This document shows, one piece after another, positions 35,501 through 48,700 of a stretch of DNA of 64,000 nucleotides. The DNA is taken from assembly GCA_014549065.1 (NCBI GenBank), contig JACDOX010000141.1, positions 1,402,884 through 1,466,883 on the forward strand. The letters run 5' to 3'. A program made the translations under genes and the position numbers. Position 1 is the first letter of the stretch. The number at the start of each line of letters is the position of its first letter. The stretch is from Cardinalis cardinalis (lineage: Eukaryota; Chordata; Aves; Passeriformes; Cardinalidae). The notes under the pieces are model-generated. The model was not told where the DNA came from. It ran no database searches and saw only the letters and a list, made by a program, of their open reading frames with translations.

Positions 35501-38500
35501 ATCTCTTTAGGGTTTGGGAGACTGACTCAGGGCTGTAAATTTCAAGTGTCTTTTCATTCATCGGCCAGAAATCTCATGTTGTTCTTATAGGAGTAAATGC
35601 CTATGAGAGGTGCTTATTCTCCTTAAAAGGACAGTAATAGTGACTGCAGGCACTTCTTAGTGCTTAGGGTTGTGCAGACGGGGAAACACTCATGCCTCAG
35701 TCTGCCATCTTTAATTAATAACTCCTGTATCCTGCAGAAACTGCAGGTTAGTGTTTGTACAGCACAATAAGTAATTTTGAGGGAGAAATAACCACTCTAA
35801 AATGCAGTGAATATGAGAGGATGTCTTGGATGCACCACTGGATTGCTTCTGCTTTTTTTTTTTTATTATTATATAGCTAACAGATAAATTCTATGAGCAG
35901 GAGCTAGAATCTAGGTTTCAACTCAGTAAACTTTCAAAGCTGTTGATTGCTAAGGTTGTAGACACGCAGGCATTCAATGTCAGAGCTGGATATAAAAGCC
36001 CTAGCATTTAGGCATTGTTAGTAAATGTCAACTATTGTACTTGAAGAATGATAGCTTCAGAAATAAGTGTAGTGAAGTGTATAAGCCACCTTTCTATTAT
36101 CACAATATTCTAACATGCGTTACAAAAACAGAATGTATTTTTTTATTTAATGTGTCAGGGAGACTCACGGTTATAATTTGACTGGCAGAGAACTTTGTCA
36201 GAAACTTGACAGGAGCTCTAGGGTTCAAACAACTCTATCTTANTAGGAAAAACATTGTGGAAAGGTTTCTGTATTGTTTTATTGCCAAATGATAATGTTT
36301 AGCAATCTGCTTGTAAAAGAAAGAAAATTAAGACTGTTGGGAACCTGTAGACTAGCAGACCTACCAAAGACCTCTAAGTAATCACTTAAATTGCTTTGAA
36401 AAAAGATACTGAAAAGGTGTAAATCTAAACTCTGTGGTGCTAAAGTGTGTTCCTCATACACAGCGAGTAATAAATGCCTTCTGTNTTTCAAAGATGTATA
36501 TGTGGGGGTAAAAATATATCTCCAGTCAGTTCTCAGTCATGGCACATAAAGTGAAGTATCTTGTCCAATTTAGTATGATCATTTGCCCTGTTACATTTCT
36601 GTGTGCTTTAACTTCAAATAAAAACCAGGATTTTTGCTTAATTACCAGATGAAGAAAGAAGTTGAGTTTAGAAGCCATAACAAAAATGCTAAGTACTGTT
36701 TATTTCTCTTTATAACAATAAGGGGCTGAACTGTGGTTTTTNAGATGAATGAGCATAGTCTGTAAAATTCATCCTTCTTAATACGAGTGAATGTGTGTGA
36801 AGTAAAATTATGACTTGCTTTTTTGTAGGGAGGAGGTATTAAAGGAGGTTTCTGAGGCATTAATATGCTATAACCATAATGATAACTATACATAAGCACA
36901 GTGGTAAAGGATATTAAAGAATCAAATTTGGAAGTCTAGAAAAGAGTTTCNTCTTTGTGATTCAGATTAAGCACTTTTCCTACACAAAAATTATTCTTTG
37001 CAGAAGGCTTTAGTCAAGGGAAAAACACCTTGAAATGCAGAAAGTCTTAAGATGTTGCCACTGGAAGTGTGCCATCCAGTTTACTAGAAGGTAGTGTAAG
37101 TGTTTCACAAAGGGCAGGTAAGAACTGAAGAGGTAGCATAATGGTTATTGCCTATAATCAATATAAAGACCTATCCTGGATAACAGTGAGACTGGTTACT
37201 ACCCAGAGCTGCCTGCTGCACTTTGTCTGAAGGGTGGCTTTTTCAGAAGAATTTCAAAAGTGCTCCCAAGGTCTCTTTCACAGGCTAGCTGAGAGTTTCA
37301 ATAAGCAGAAAATGTAAGTGAACATTACATTATGGGAGGAAAACATTGAGTTTGTAGTAAAGAAGAATCCAAGTAACAGACCTACAGTTGTGGGAAATCC
37401 TGATATACATATTGTCTCTTGCTGTGGAATAGCCAGAGTGTGTGTGAATCAAAACTCAGCTGTTATATTGCTAGGTTTATCTTTGATATAAATTTGTACA
37501 TAGTACGTCAGTATTTGTAGTAAATAACACCAAGGACATGAGGAACTAGAGTAAGCAAGTTTGTTTTTTCATTTGCATATAGCTGCTATTTTACAATAGT
37601 TGCTGCATGTCTGTTGTTCAAATGCCTAAATATATTNATGTATTAATACACAATAATACTATGTGTTAATAATGACAGCAATTATGTAATTGACATTTTG
37701 CACTTGAAATACACAAAGATGGCTTATTGGAAATCATGATCTCAAACACAAGTAGATTTTTTTTCTGAAATANTGTTGTATGTTAGGTTTGAATTCTGGC
37801 ATGTCAAACTGTTTTTTCATTTTATCTGAATATCCTAATAACAGTTTTAATGGATCTCTAGATTATTAGCAGAGTCTACAAATTTTGTTTGTGCATATAG
37901 TTTTACTGTTTGAATGAAAGCTACTCAAACTACCTCTGAAAATGGATGTATTGCAAAAACTTGTCCCATCTAGCGTCATGTCTATAATAATTTTGGGATG
38001 CTCCTCAGTACAGAAGGCTACAGCTCAGCAGAGCACAAGGAATTTAAAGGCTGGAGGCAAAAGAGGGACTGCAGTTTTGCTTGCTAATTTTTTTGGGTTC
38101 TGTGTACATCAGTGGTGAGCTTGAGTGAATACTGAAGGAGTTCAAAACAAGATAAACTTGTACTAAAAGTGTACCCTAGCCTGCTGATATTGCTGAACCA
38201 GAGAAGCACGCTGTCCTTAAGGAGCTGGTGATGTTGGAAAGTCTTGAAAACTGAAAAAGATAAGAAAAACTTTGCTGGCTACCACTGTCTCCACTAGCTC
38301 TCAAAGTTGTTTTTTTTTGGTGGGGGAAGTTTTCTACAAATTCAGTACTTCTGACTGTAGAGTCAGTGCGCACTGGGTGATCCTTGCATAAAGCCAACTT
38401 GAATGTTTCCTATGAAAAACTACCAGTGCACTAGTGGTAAAAAGTCAGTTTGCTGCAGCTGCTGCCTCCTACAATTAATTATCATAAATCTGTGGAGTGA

Positions 38501-39660
38501 TCCAATTCTTTTTCCTGATACCATGTGACTTTGCTGGCCAAGTTCAGGAGGAAGATGGTATAACTCCTTTCTGTCAGAAACATCCAGAGTATGCACACTT
38601 AATCCACTTCTGTGAGAAAATGGAGTAACTCTTTGCTCAGAGATTGTAATCAGTATGGACTACAAAAATGTCCATCAGTTCCTCCTTTCCTAGGTCTTCA
38701 GGAATGTAGATGTCAGATTTTTGACAGAGCTGTGTATTAGGGTCATTAGAGGAAAGCTTGAAAAAGATAGCTTGCTCATCCAGTCCTGATTCTTTTAGCA
38801 ATTAAAAAGGAAAAAACATCTATTCTTAAAAAAACTGAGATAATTGCTTAGCTTTGGTGAGATCCAAATTAATAGTAAAGTCTCAGCTANTTATTAAAAG
38901 GTCGCAGCTCTAAAACTTCTGCTGTTAAGTGGCACTGTTACAGCTTGTAGAGGAAGTTGGTTTATAGGAAGAGTTGCTTATTTTGAGTAAGATAGAAAAC
39001 CAAAAATGTTAATTGTATATGAAAATTATTTTTTAAAAACAAGTAACCCTGTGACCCTAGAGAAGAATTTGAAACTATCCTTCTGAGGAGGCAAGTTTTA
39101 AATTTTTCAAGGAAATATCATAAAAAAAGAGAAAGGAATTTGACACAATTAAGTATGGACATGCACTGATTTATTTGGAAATGAAAATTAATTGAAAATT
39201 TGTTTAAACAATACTGTTTGGAATGCAAAACAAGAACACACCCTGGCAAATGTATATGTGACCTACCTCAGTAATTTTGTTGATTTTAGTTGGCATTCTG
39301 AAAAGCATTACCTGCTTGATTATATTTTNCTTTTAAAGGTGGAAATTAGAAAAAATGAAGTGTTCTTTCTTTTGAGGGTGGTTGCTACTGCTTTTATTTT
39401 TTAAGTGAACAGGAGGAATTCTATAAATACACCAGGAGCAAGCTATACTGGTGGGCAGATTTTAAGGGCTACTTGATTGAAACACTACGTGCTCTGGAGG
39501 ATAAGAGTTATAGATAGATATCATTTATCTGAAGTCTTGAAAGGAAAAATATAGTGAAACTTCTGCATAGTTCTGGAGTTAAAAATAAGCAAGTTACTTT
39601 TATAAATTTAAGAAAAAATATTTGCAACAATGCTGAAAAGAATACTCAGTGATTATAGTG
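32541..39660. other. AT-rich non-coding stretch, probable intron
   Basis: No gene or dated repeat is recognised. One exon-like segment at 35,877-35,954 is listed separately. The low-complexity A run with three ambiguous bases at 33,026-33,040 lies just outside, in the same kind of DNA. Confidence 0.55.
35877..35954 (+). other. Exon-like segment, unassigned
   Basis: A long pyrimidine tract and ATATAG precede 78 bases (26 codons) open in one frame, reading LTDKFYEQELESRFQLSKLS and then KLLIAK, followed by GTTGTA. The translation looks like a coiled coil and the length is a multiple of three. The donor is weak and no family is recognised, so chance is likely. Confidence 0.15.
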
Positions 39661-39679
39661 TAGTCACGCAGTTTGTGGT

Positions 39680-39896
39680 GATTGGGAGTGGGGCTGTGGC
39701 TGAGCCTCATCCCCAATGGGCTGCAGCTGTGAGCAGCAGGTGAGCAGCATGGACAGCAATGAGCCATGGAGNGCCCAGGGGCACTGACCAACCACCAAAG
39801 GGAACAGAGGGCACACAGGTGCAATGAATGAGCATGAGGGTATGAAAGGTTGGGCTGAAGAACAAGAAGGGCAGACACTTGTATCATTCTGAAGTG
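39680..39896 (+). repeat. GC-rich patch, probable unclassified dispersed repeat
   Basis: About 220 bp with CAG/GAG-rich, GC-richer sequence (GGGGCTGTGGCTGAGCCTCA, CTGCAGCTGTGAGCAGCAGG) stands out from AT-rich surroundings and leads straight into the 47-bp tandem array. I have an impression of a songbird dispersed repeat but cannot name it. No TG...CA ends or target-site duplication could be fixed with confidence. Confidence 0.45.
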
Positions 39897-40011
39897 GAAT
39901 GGTGTTACTGTGTATGGGGAGATGCCTGAAGCCCTCTGATGAGGTATGGTGTTACTCTGTATGGGGGAGTGCTTAAAGCCTTTTGAAATTGTATGGTGAT
40001 AACTCTCTGTG
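39897..40011 (+). repeat. 47-bp tandem repeat, about 2.5 units
   Basis: Units start at 39,897, 39,944 and 39,991 with the pattern G(T/A)ATGGTGTTACTCTGTATG, and the period is 47 in both steps. Copies have diverged. Subrepeats of this kind are found inside LTRs and other dispersed repeats, so the array may belong to the GC-rich element to its left. Confidence 0.85.
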
Positions 40012-41099
40012 TGTCGTGGTCATCTCAGCTGCAGTGTGTACTGCAACATATGCTGTGGCAACGTAGTGATTCTTGAGAACTGCTAACTTGGTTCTTCCAG
40101 ATAGCTGCCTCTGCAATTGCTGCTTTACCAATCAGCCANGCAGAAGTCTTGTTAGAGCTGGTGCCTGCAGTTTGTCCCATTGAATACAGTGGTGGCTTCT
40201 CACATAGTAGATAAAAGCAGAATGTGAATAATTACAAAATAATCAGATATTTGTACAAAAGCTGTTTGATTATTACTTTACTCATATATGAGGACATTCT
40301 CTGAGATTCTGAAACTTGTAGTTCATTTAAGCTGCTCAGATGTCTGGTAGCCTGTGCTGGAAAAATCAGTTGGAACTTTGGCACCTGCTAACATTGCTTA
40401 TGTTTTACTAACTCAGAAATTGCCAAGGACCTGCCTGTACTGACCTGTATGTATCAGTTTAGTCTTTAGTAGCATCTAAGACCTTTTTTGTTATTCCTGC
40501 TGCTAATGTAATGTGCCAGGATTTCAGGAGAAATGAACAGGAGTAATTCTATCCCCACAAAAGACCTAACTTCTTTAAAGCTGGACTAATTTGTGATTAT
40601 NTCTCTCATATCTTTTATGNTCTCACAAAGAATTATCAAAACATAGAGATAGGAATGCTCATACAGTTGCATAATGGACTTAATATGGAGCACAGCTGAA
40701 CTGTTTTTATCTATTCATATTAAAGTTACAGCAAACTTCTGTAATTGTAGGATGTTTGAGTGTGGTAAAGTAAGTGGCAGTTCCAGTGAATAATGTGTCA
40801 CTATCTTCCATCTTAGTTATTTCCCTTCATCTTCTCCAGTTCCTCCTCTCCTTCATTCCTCTTTCTTCACCAGGTTTGGCTTGCTAAAACAAATGACAGT
40901 AAAGTTAGAAAAATCAGAGGAAATAGTACTGTCTGTTCATTAGAAAGTGTCAATCCAGATATACAGGATTATTTTTCATGCATTCAGGCAGAAAGATCAA
41001 TCAGGAGTTGCCAGTTTTTGCTGCCATAGTGTTGTTTCCCCTCCAGATTCTATTCCGCTAAAACCACAAATGTATATTGTGTTATTATTTTCTTTGTAG

Positions 41100-41147
41100 G
41101 AAGAAATAAAGTGTCTGGAATGCCATTAAAAGTTTCGTGGGAACTTG
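41100..41147 (+). other. Exon-like segment, unassigned
   Basis: TTATTATTTTCTTTGTAG precedes 48 bases that are open in one frame only (RNKVSGMPLKVSWEL, with a split codon at each end), followed by GTAAAA. Acceptor quality is good and donor quality moderate. The product is not recognised, and many such pseudo-exons are expected in 40 kb. Confidence 0.15.
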
Positions 41148-43787
41148 GTAAAATATGTATTTTTTCAGAGAAGAGTATTGTTGCCTAGTTTTTATTTTTT
41201 TAATAAGTTAACTGAGTAGGAAGAAGACTTACTGGTTTATCCATTAAAGAAGAGATGTCACTTATGACAAATGATGGATATTTTTGTAAAGTAAAAGGGT
41301 TTAGGAAGCATCCTGAAGTTTTTGGTGNTTTTTTTTTTTTAGTATACCTTGCAGGAATGAAACTTGTCTCCTTGAAAGAGAAAGACAGGTGACAAATTTG
41401 ATCAGTCTTTTGTAGCTCTTTGTTCTGTTAAAAAGAATGGGAGATGCCTAATGTTTTCAGATTTTGATCCAAAGAGGAATGTTTGAGTTGTGAATTGACG
41501 TGGCTCTTGCAAGTATTCATCCTAGACCTGCCTGATACAAAATCAAGATTCAACTCCTATGAAAGGTCAGTCTATCTAAAGAGAGAAAACTGAAGAATGC
41601 AAAAAGATGCAAAAGGAGAAGCAACTGGAAAGGCTAAATGTTTTTCATGAAGCTACTTTAGAAAGCAAAATACTTAGTTGATTGAGAGTAAGGACTGTGT
41701 TCAAGCCTTTATTGCTGCTTGAAGGTAAAGACAGGCTTGCTGAGCAGATGGAATGCTAATTGTCATGTAACAGTCCCATTTCCTCACTATGCCCTCCTGA
41801 TTTATTCACCTTTCTTGCACCTCATCTTCCCACCCACCTCCATCTAAATTCAGGAAATAGGAAGGAAAAGTGGAATTTAATTATGATTATAGATTTTGAT
41901 CACAACAGTATTTATTCAAAAAGATTTACCAAGTATCCTTTTTCACCCACTCAAAATGTCTGCAAGTGATGAANAAATACATTTTTATTCTTTCTGGTTT
42001 ACAGTCTTGCAGATCTTTTGACATTGAGGCTTTTAACAAAACAGAAGAAAAATTCCTCATATTTGTCTTTTTAACAGCAACGATGGAATTCTTTTTACGC
42101 TTAACTTTAAACTCATAAGTATAACTATATCTATTTAGTAAATGTCTACAGGATTAGAGATGGTTAAAATGTGCAGTTTCAAGGGGAGTGGTGATGGTAA
42201 ATTAAATTTTGGCAGCAATGAAACCCTTTCGNATTGTCTGTATGCAATGTGGTTGATATAGTATTTAGTCCTGCTCAGAAGAGTTTTTGTAACACTCAAG
42301 TCTGAATTACTTGTGGGCAGCTTTGTTTTTAAACTGTTTTTCTTGGATGTATTGACCATAATTTTGATAGATTTCNTAGTGTTTGAGGTTTTTTGGTTGA
42401 GGTATTAATTATACACAAAGGAACTTTGCATATTATTCATTCTAATCTGAATAAGTACAAGCTAACATTGCTAATAAATACAGTCTGGCCTCTGTAGAAC
42501 ATTTTAAAAACATGTNCTGTATAGTCTTGGAAGTTTTGTTCTTCTGCCTTTGGGAGCAAATTGGGAAGTTCAGCCAGCAGAACATCCTTTCTCAGAGGAC
42601 ACAGCAGGCCTTGATAATGTACTATGAGCTGCAATTCTGTAGTGGCATCAGACTTCAGACTGGCAGCACTCTCTTGGGTACAAGTGGCGAGGTTGCAAAG
42701 CTTTCCCAGTGAAGTGGCTGATATCTTTAGAAGGTGTGTTTGATTTCGAAGGGCATTTTATTTTTCTTTAAAGATGAAAGCAATTTTGACTTTTCCAATG
42801 CGTAGTTATGACTGTATTATAACAGCGAATAGAATTAATACTCTGAGAGATTTATTGTTTGAACTTAACTAAGTTCATCATGATTGCAATGTGATTTGCA
42901 GTATAACACAGTATAACTGTAATAACAGTATTTTTTTTGTTACTAGAATAGGNTGCCTGTTTTCTATTAATATTAATTGAGACTAAAGTCAGAAAATCTT
43001 GACTAAAAATATTCTGTCATTTTTGGAGTTTTTTNAAATGTGCTTAAGTTGTCCTATAGGCAGGCTTTATTAAGAATTGAAAGACAAGTGGAAATTTCTG
43101 TTAATGTTTCAGTATTATCTTAATTATTCTCTAAATGTAAGGGATCTTGTAGGTGGGAAAGACAAGGAAAAATTATTTAAGTTGCAAATAGTTTGTTACA
43201 CACGTCTGATAATAAGTATGTAATATATTTTATAAATACTTTAATAAATAATTTTATTTGTGTAAGAAATTCCAATGACTGACACATGATTGGACATTTA
43301 TAAACTAGGTAATCAAATCAGAGTGTCCTAGAAACCAGTGCACTTGATTGCTTNTTTTACCGTAGCTGAGACAAAGAAAAAATAAGTTACTTCTACATAA
43401 ATTTTGCAAGAATTTTTTTGTTCTTTAATATCATAGGTCATGTTAACTCATTACTATTTACAAAATGCTTGAGTTTAGGGGGAAAAACNCTCCATCCCTT
43501 ACATTTACCTCGTCATTTTTTCCTGAATAATATTCTTCTATATTAGGCACATCATTTTTCATCATGCTTGTTTTGTGATGTGACAGCAGGGCTAGTGATT
43601 CTGTATTAGTGGCATCAGGCTTTAAACCAGGTCTTCAGCAGTTGGGTTTTATTTTCAGCAAGTATCTGTTGCTTTAGAAAACTTTCTCTCTTTCACAAGA
43701 TAATATCTACATAATATAAAATTTTTTCTTATACATATTCCTTTTTATTTCTTTATTCTCTGTGAAGCAAAAACACTTTGAAGTAGA

Positions 43788-43882
43788 GAACTGCTGTTGT
43801 TGTTGGGTGAGGTTTGTTTTGTTTTATTTGGTTTGGTTTAGGGTAGTTTTGTGTGTGTTTTGGTTTGGTTTTTTTGTGGGGG
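43788..43882 (+). repeat. G/T-rich low-complexity tract
   Basis: About 95 bases of GTT, GGTTT and GTGTG units end in a seven-base G run. Similar but shorter tracts occur near 53,178 and 62,650. Confidence 0.8.
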
Positions 43883-45684
43883 GGATGTTGAATAAAATGA
43901 AGGGAAACAGTGTTTTGGCTTTTCAAAGCTTGGTGAAAAAATATTTATAATATTTACTGTTAATGTTTGTGTGGCAACTACTCAAAAAAAAAAAAGCAAA
44001 GCATAAGAGGTAAGAAGATGAAGAGAATAAATGAAGCATTTATTGAATAAAAATTCATTAGAAGAAATCAAAATGTGGTCTGGTAAGTACTGGTTGCAAT
44101 GTGAGCAGCTAGGACTTAATACCTTAAAATCTGATGGTGAGAAACTGATTTTCTGATATTTAAAACATTTTTCTACTCTTTTAGAACCAGATAGTTACTG
44201 GGTGTTTCTTTTTCTTTTTGCTACCCTGGAAGTTAAGAAATTCTCCTTACAGCTATATTAAGCTTCTCTGTTTCTTTGTATGTAAAAATCCTAAATAGAG
44301 ATTATAGGGATACCAGTCTGCTCTCTGTCTAAAATATTTAATCTCCTTTTCAGGAGGAGAGATTTCTAGAATGAGAGAAGTCCCAAGATCTCTTCACTTT
44401 AGGTTTAATGTCTTACCTCTTTTTGTCCTGAAAGCTGATTTTTCTTGACACATCGCTAAACAGGAATGTATAATATTTCCTCAATGAGAAGAAAGCAGCA
44501 GAGTCATAATTTAAATACAGAAACATGGGAAAAAGCCAGTATGTTTAAGGCATTTAAATTGACTGAAATATATCAGTGACCAACTAAGTTTTAGTTACTT
44601 ATTCTAAAAAAAATTTATATATTTTTTGTTCTTGTCACTTTACTGCTATGCTATAAGACTAGAAGTTCCTACTTAGGACTCTGATCTTTAAGTTGATTGA
44701 TGGTAGCTTCTTTAAATGAGCTGCACTACAACCCTTGAAATTGTCTTTTCAATTAGAATGCCGTTCTTCCCCTTGTNATTGTGAAGAAAACATTAAGATC
44801 ANTTTGAAGTTTTGACTGGGCTTCTTTTCAGATGTGTGTGGTTACACTGCAGGAGTTAAGTAGAATTTCTTTCGNTGCAATAGCCAGGTACGTAGTCCTA
44901 GAAGCTGTGACAGTGTGTGTATATCCACAGTGGTCAGGATGGTCTCCACCTTTTATCCCAATCAAGTGTCCCTCTGTTTTGTTCTNTAATTCTAGGTGAT
45001 GAATTAAAAGCAAAAGTTTCAGTAGTGTAGGAATCATGAGAAATAAGGAAAAGTACTCACTGGTGTTTCTGAGCAATGGTGTTTGTAATAAATGATTTCT
45101 ATAATCTAGATCCATAGACTAGCAAGCAACTTTGACGTGTCTTATTCTTTGTGTAGCCTTCTCTAATGCATTTACAAANAAGATGGTTTATTTTTTTCTT
45201 CAAAAGTTTTGTGTCTCTAGGTATCCATGTTGATCTATAGCCAATCTCTGTTAAATACACCACCTAAGCAGTGTTCCATAGTCTTAAATTTTCAGAGATG
45301 CAGAAGTCCTGCTGCTACTGCAGTTTTCACTNACTTCTCTGACCTGCAGTCATTTATCTCTGAAAGTTTGTATAGAGAATGCCAGCATTAGTAATTTCCA
45401 GATTTGCACTGCAGCATAATAAATACATGAAGGTGCAATCACTGTCCAGAAATTGTTGAACATGGTGGGGTTTTTTCCTTCAGTTGCTATGTTCAGAAGT
45501 CTATTTTTGCTCTCAGTATTTTTGACATGTTTTTTTAACAGTAGGGGGGAAACTGAAATGATACCTGACTATTTAAAACTAAAAAAAAAAAACCCTAAAA
45601 TTTATTACTGGGTTGCAGTCATGCACTTCAAAATTTTTTGAAGGAAAAAGCAGTAACATCCAAAGCAGTGTCAAAAGCTTAACA

Positions 45685-45720
45685 TTTCACAGCTTTCTAC
45701 ACAGGTAGAAAGCTGTGAAA
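45685..45720. repeat. Perfect 16-bp hairpin with 4-base loop
   Basis: TTTCACAGCTTTCTAC at 45,685-45,700 pairs without mismatch with GTAGAAAGCTGTGAAA at 45,705-45,720. The loop is ACAG. The stem is too short for a typical microRNA precursor and has no T run of a bacterial-type terminator. It could be a small inverted duplication. Confidence 0.92.
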
Positions 45721-48700
45721 CAAAAATCTGTACCAGAAAAGATCTAGGGAATTCTTCTAAAAAGTAGGGAGGTTATCTGTAAAGTTTATGGGTATCATGA
45801 TTTCTTTGTCTAAAAACGGATACATTTGCTAGTTTCCACATGGTGATGTGTATGGAATATAGAGGCAACTTCTTTTTTAGGGGTATTAAGCGCAGTTTTA
45901 TAAGGCCTAAAAGGGCTGTCGTATCTGGGAAAATAAGTTTTTTCTTCAGGCAGGTAGATCAGTTAAAATTTTTTTGTATCAGTCCTTCAAAGAGTATTCT
46001 GTCAAATCCAATATGCTCTGCTTGTTCTGTTACTTGACAGTGATTAGGATGATAAAGTGAAAAAGTAAAGTAAAAATGTATTTGTATTCGGCCAGTAATT
46101 ATTAAATCATGTTACATTTTTTTTACTTTAAANTGTTTGTTTGCTTACAGGTGTATAATACATATTCTAAACTCCAGGCAATTATAACTTTATAGGCAGC
46201 TTGAAAATTACTGCAGTTTTGCAAGCCTGCTTGTAAGGGCTCTAATGGGGCTGGGAAAAGTGGTTTAGGCCTAACGCCGTATAGCTCTGTCAGCTGCAAT
46301 TTGTGCCCACTTTAAGAAGAACTTTAAATGAGAAAATGGAACAGCTTCTGTTAACCTGTGNGAATTCAAATGAAAAGGGTAGCCTGCAAGGCTGGAGTAA
46401 CTATCCAATGCAAGATGTGACTTACCTTTATCAATGTATGGAAATTTAGGTTACTTATGAAAATAAGTTTTGTTAGTTGCACTAGCGAACATGGTGGGAA
46501 CATTGAGAGGATACCCATAATCAAATGGAAATCAGTACTGAGTGGATTAGAGCATTTAAGTCTTGAAAGAGGACTAAATTCCAGAAAAAGTCTGTTGGTA
46601 TATTTGAGTAACCTAATAGTAAACACATGTGACTAGTGTATCTTTTTAAGATTTCATAAAAAATAAATAACTGAAGATGATAAGTGTAGTATTTTCAATG
46701 AAATGCATGGACCAGAAGTAAAACTGTAAGTGCCTGAGGACCAGAATAAAAAAGTCCTGGCTATAGTAACTGCAAAACTTTAATAATTTTAGTTGGGAAA
46801 GATAGATGGATTATTAATATAGAAGTTAAATAGGATTATGATTGCTTTTATTTTTTAAAGAAGGGGATTTAAACTTTATGTGAAAGGTGAAGAAGAGATG
46901 AATAAAAGTGAGAGCTAATTATGGAAGACAAAGATAAGGCTTGTCACACAACTGACTGGAGTATTGTGTTTCTAATTTTGACTGGGATCTTTGAAATGAA
47001 GTACATCTCATGTCAGGATGAGTAGTCACTGACTGAAGTATGGTAATAGGAGGAGTACTCTCAGCAAACATCCTCATAGAGACTTTTTATGCTAAGTGAT
47101 GTGATAGATAATTTTTGAGCAACAGAGCTTACATAAAATTCAAATAAATGCTTTATTTTTTTTATTGAATATTTGCCAGGAGTTAGCACTAATGGAGGAA
47201 ACCTGATATTCACCAGTTAATTTTCCTGTCAAAGTAAGTTACACTGTATTATTTAATCTTCAAAATGGACAACAACTCTCTGGAGCATTGTCTCTTTACA
47301 CTTCTGGAAAATACGTAAATAGAGAGTGATTGAAGCTCAAGGCACTTCCTTGAGAAATCTGTGTTAGATTTTCAGTTTCTTTTCTGATTTTTGGATCCTA
47401 ANCTTGGAAGCATGAGGTAAGTTCCAGACACCTACCTATAATGATAACTGTGAATTAATCTCAAATTATCACTTAATCAAAAATCTGATTTTGAGTAGAA
47501 AATGCTTTCTTAAGATTCAATGTGAGGCTTCTTCTACTGAAGTTCAGAATTCAGTTTTATTACTAGTTGCTTCTATTATGGGTTTATAAATTTAAGATTT
47601 TTTTTAATACAGTTGATGTATAGGAAACATAGGAATATAATTTACATAATATATTTGCATTAGTACTTTTCCTCTTATTTTAAACAATTTATAGTACTAC
47701 ACAAAGTAAGAGAAAAGGTGCATTGTAAAAAATATAAGCAGCCTGAAACGCTCAAATCGAGCTGAAAGATTTTTTATTAAATGCTTGGGGGAATATTCAT
47801 TTTCTCTGCAAGCTTCTGTAAAACTCCATTTTTCACTGGCAGTTACATAGAAACAAAAAGGCTTTTTTAGCNAGTATCTGTACCTCCTCTCCTGGATCTT
47901 CTGGCTTGGGCATGTAAAAGGATATATCTGAGCCAGAGACCCTGTAACACTGTGGCCAATGGAATCTGAAGAATCGNAGATAGTGAATCAATAAATATAC
48001 CAAGTAACAAAACTGTTATCATGCCAGTATTTTCATTGCTGTGTCCTTTCTCCTTGGCAGGTAGCCACTTTTATACTGGGTCCATGCCTGCTACTTTTAT
48101 TATTCCCCATCATGTATCTCTAGAGGCATTAATGTGACATCCCAATACTGGATAAATAATGAGACCTGTATTAATCAGTTCTGATCTTTTATAACACAGC
48201 TTCAGTGTGTATCAGTTAACTTTTTTTTTTTTTTGTAGACTATAAGGATCTTTTCTCACTGTGCCATTTTACAGATATGGCATAATCTAACCCATTCAGC
48301 ACAGAATCAAATATGTAATAGTGTTCACAATATTAGAGCTCTGTTATCAATTTCAGTAGCACATCATGCACTGACACATTTGCATGCAACTTCCAAGCAA
48401 GGTAATAGACTTGTACTGGTTCGGTCTGCATCACATAGGTCTCATCCCCTAATTTTCATTTCCAAAATCCCTGTTTTCAGGAAGTACCTAGCACAGCTGC
48501 AGGGGCATGGAAATTATATAAGAACAACCAATATTTGCTCATTTGCTGACTTTGTAAGTGAGCATCAGTCTTTATACCAGTCTGGGGNGGATACCTCTGC
48601 AGTTCCTTAAGAGGAGAACTAGAAGGGTTTAAGTTAAGATTGTGATGGAGGAAAAGCAAGTAAGGTTTGATCTTGCCACGTTCTGAAGTACAAAAGGGAA

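Noticed and set aside
45685..45720. MicroRNA precursor
   Set aside because: The stem is 16 bp and the loop 4 bases, shorter than normal precursors, and pairing does not extend into the flanks.
48221..48240. Poly-T followed by GTAG as a splice acceptor or a reverse-oriented retroposed poly-A tail
   Set aside because: No open exon or gene-derived sequence follows, and no target-site duplication was found.
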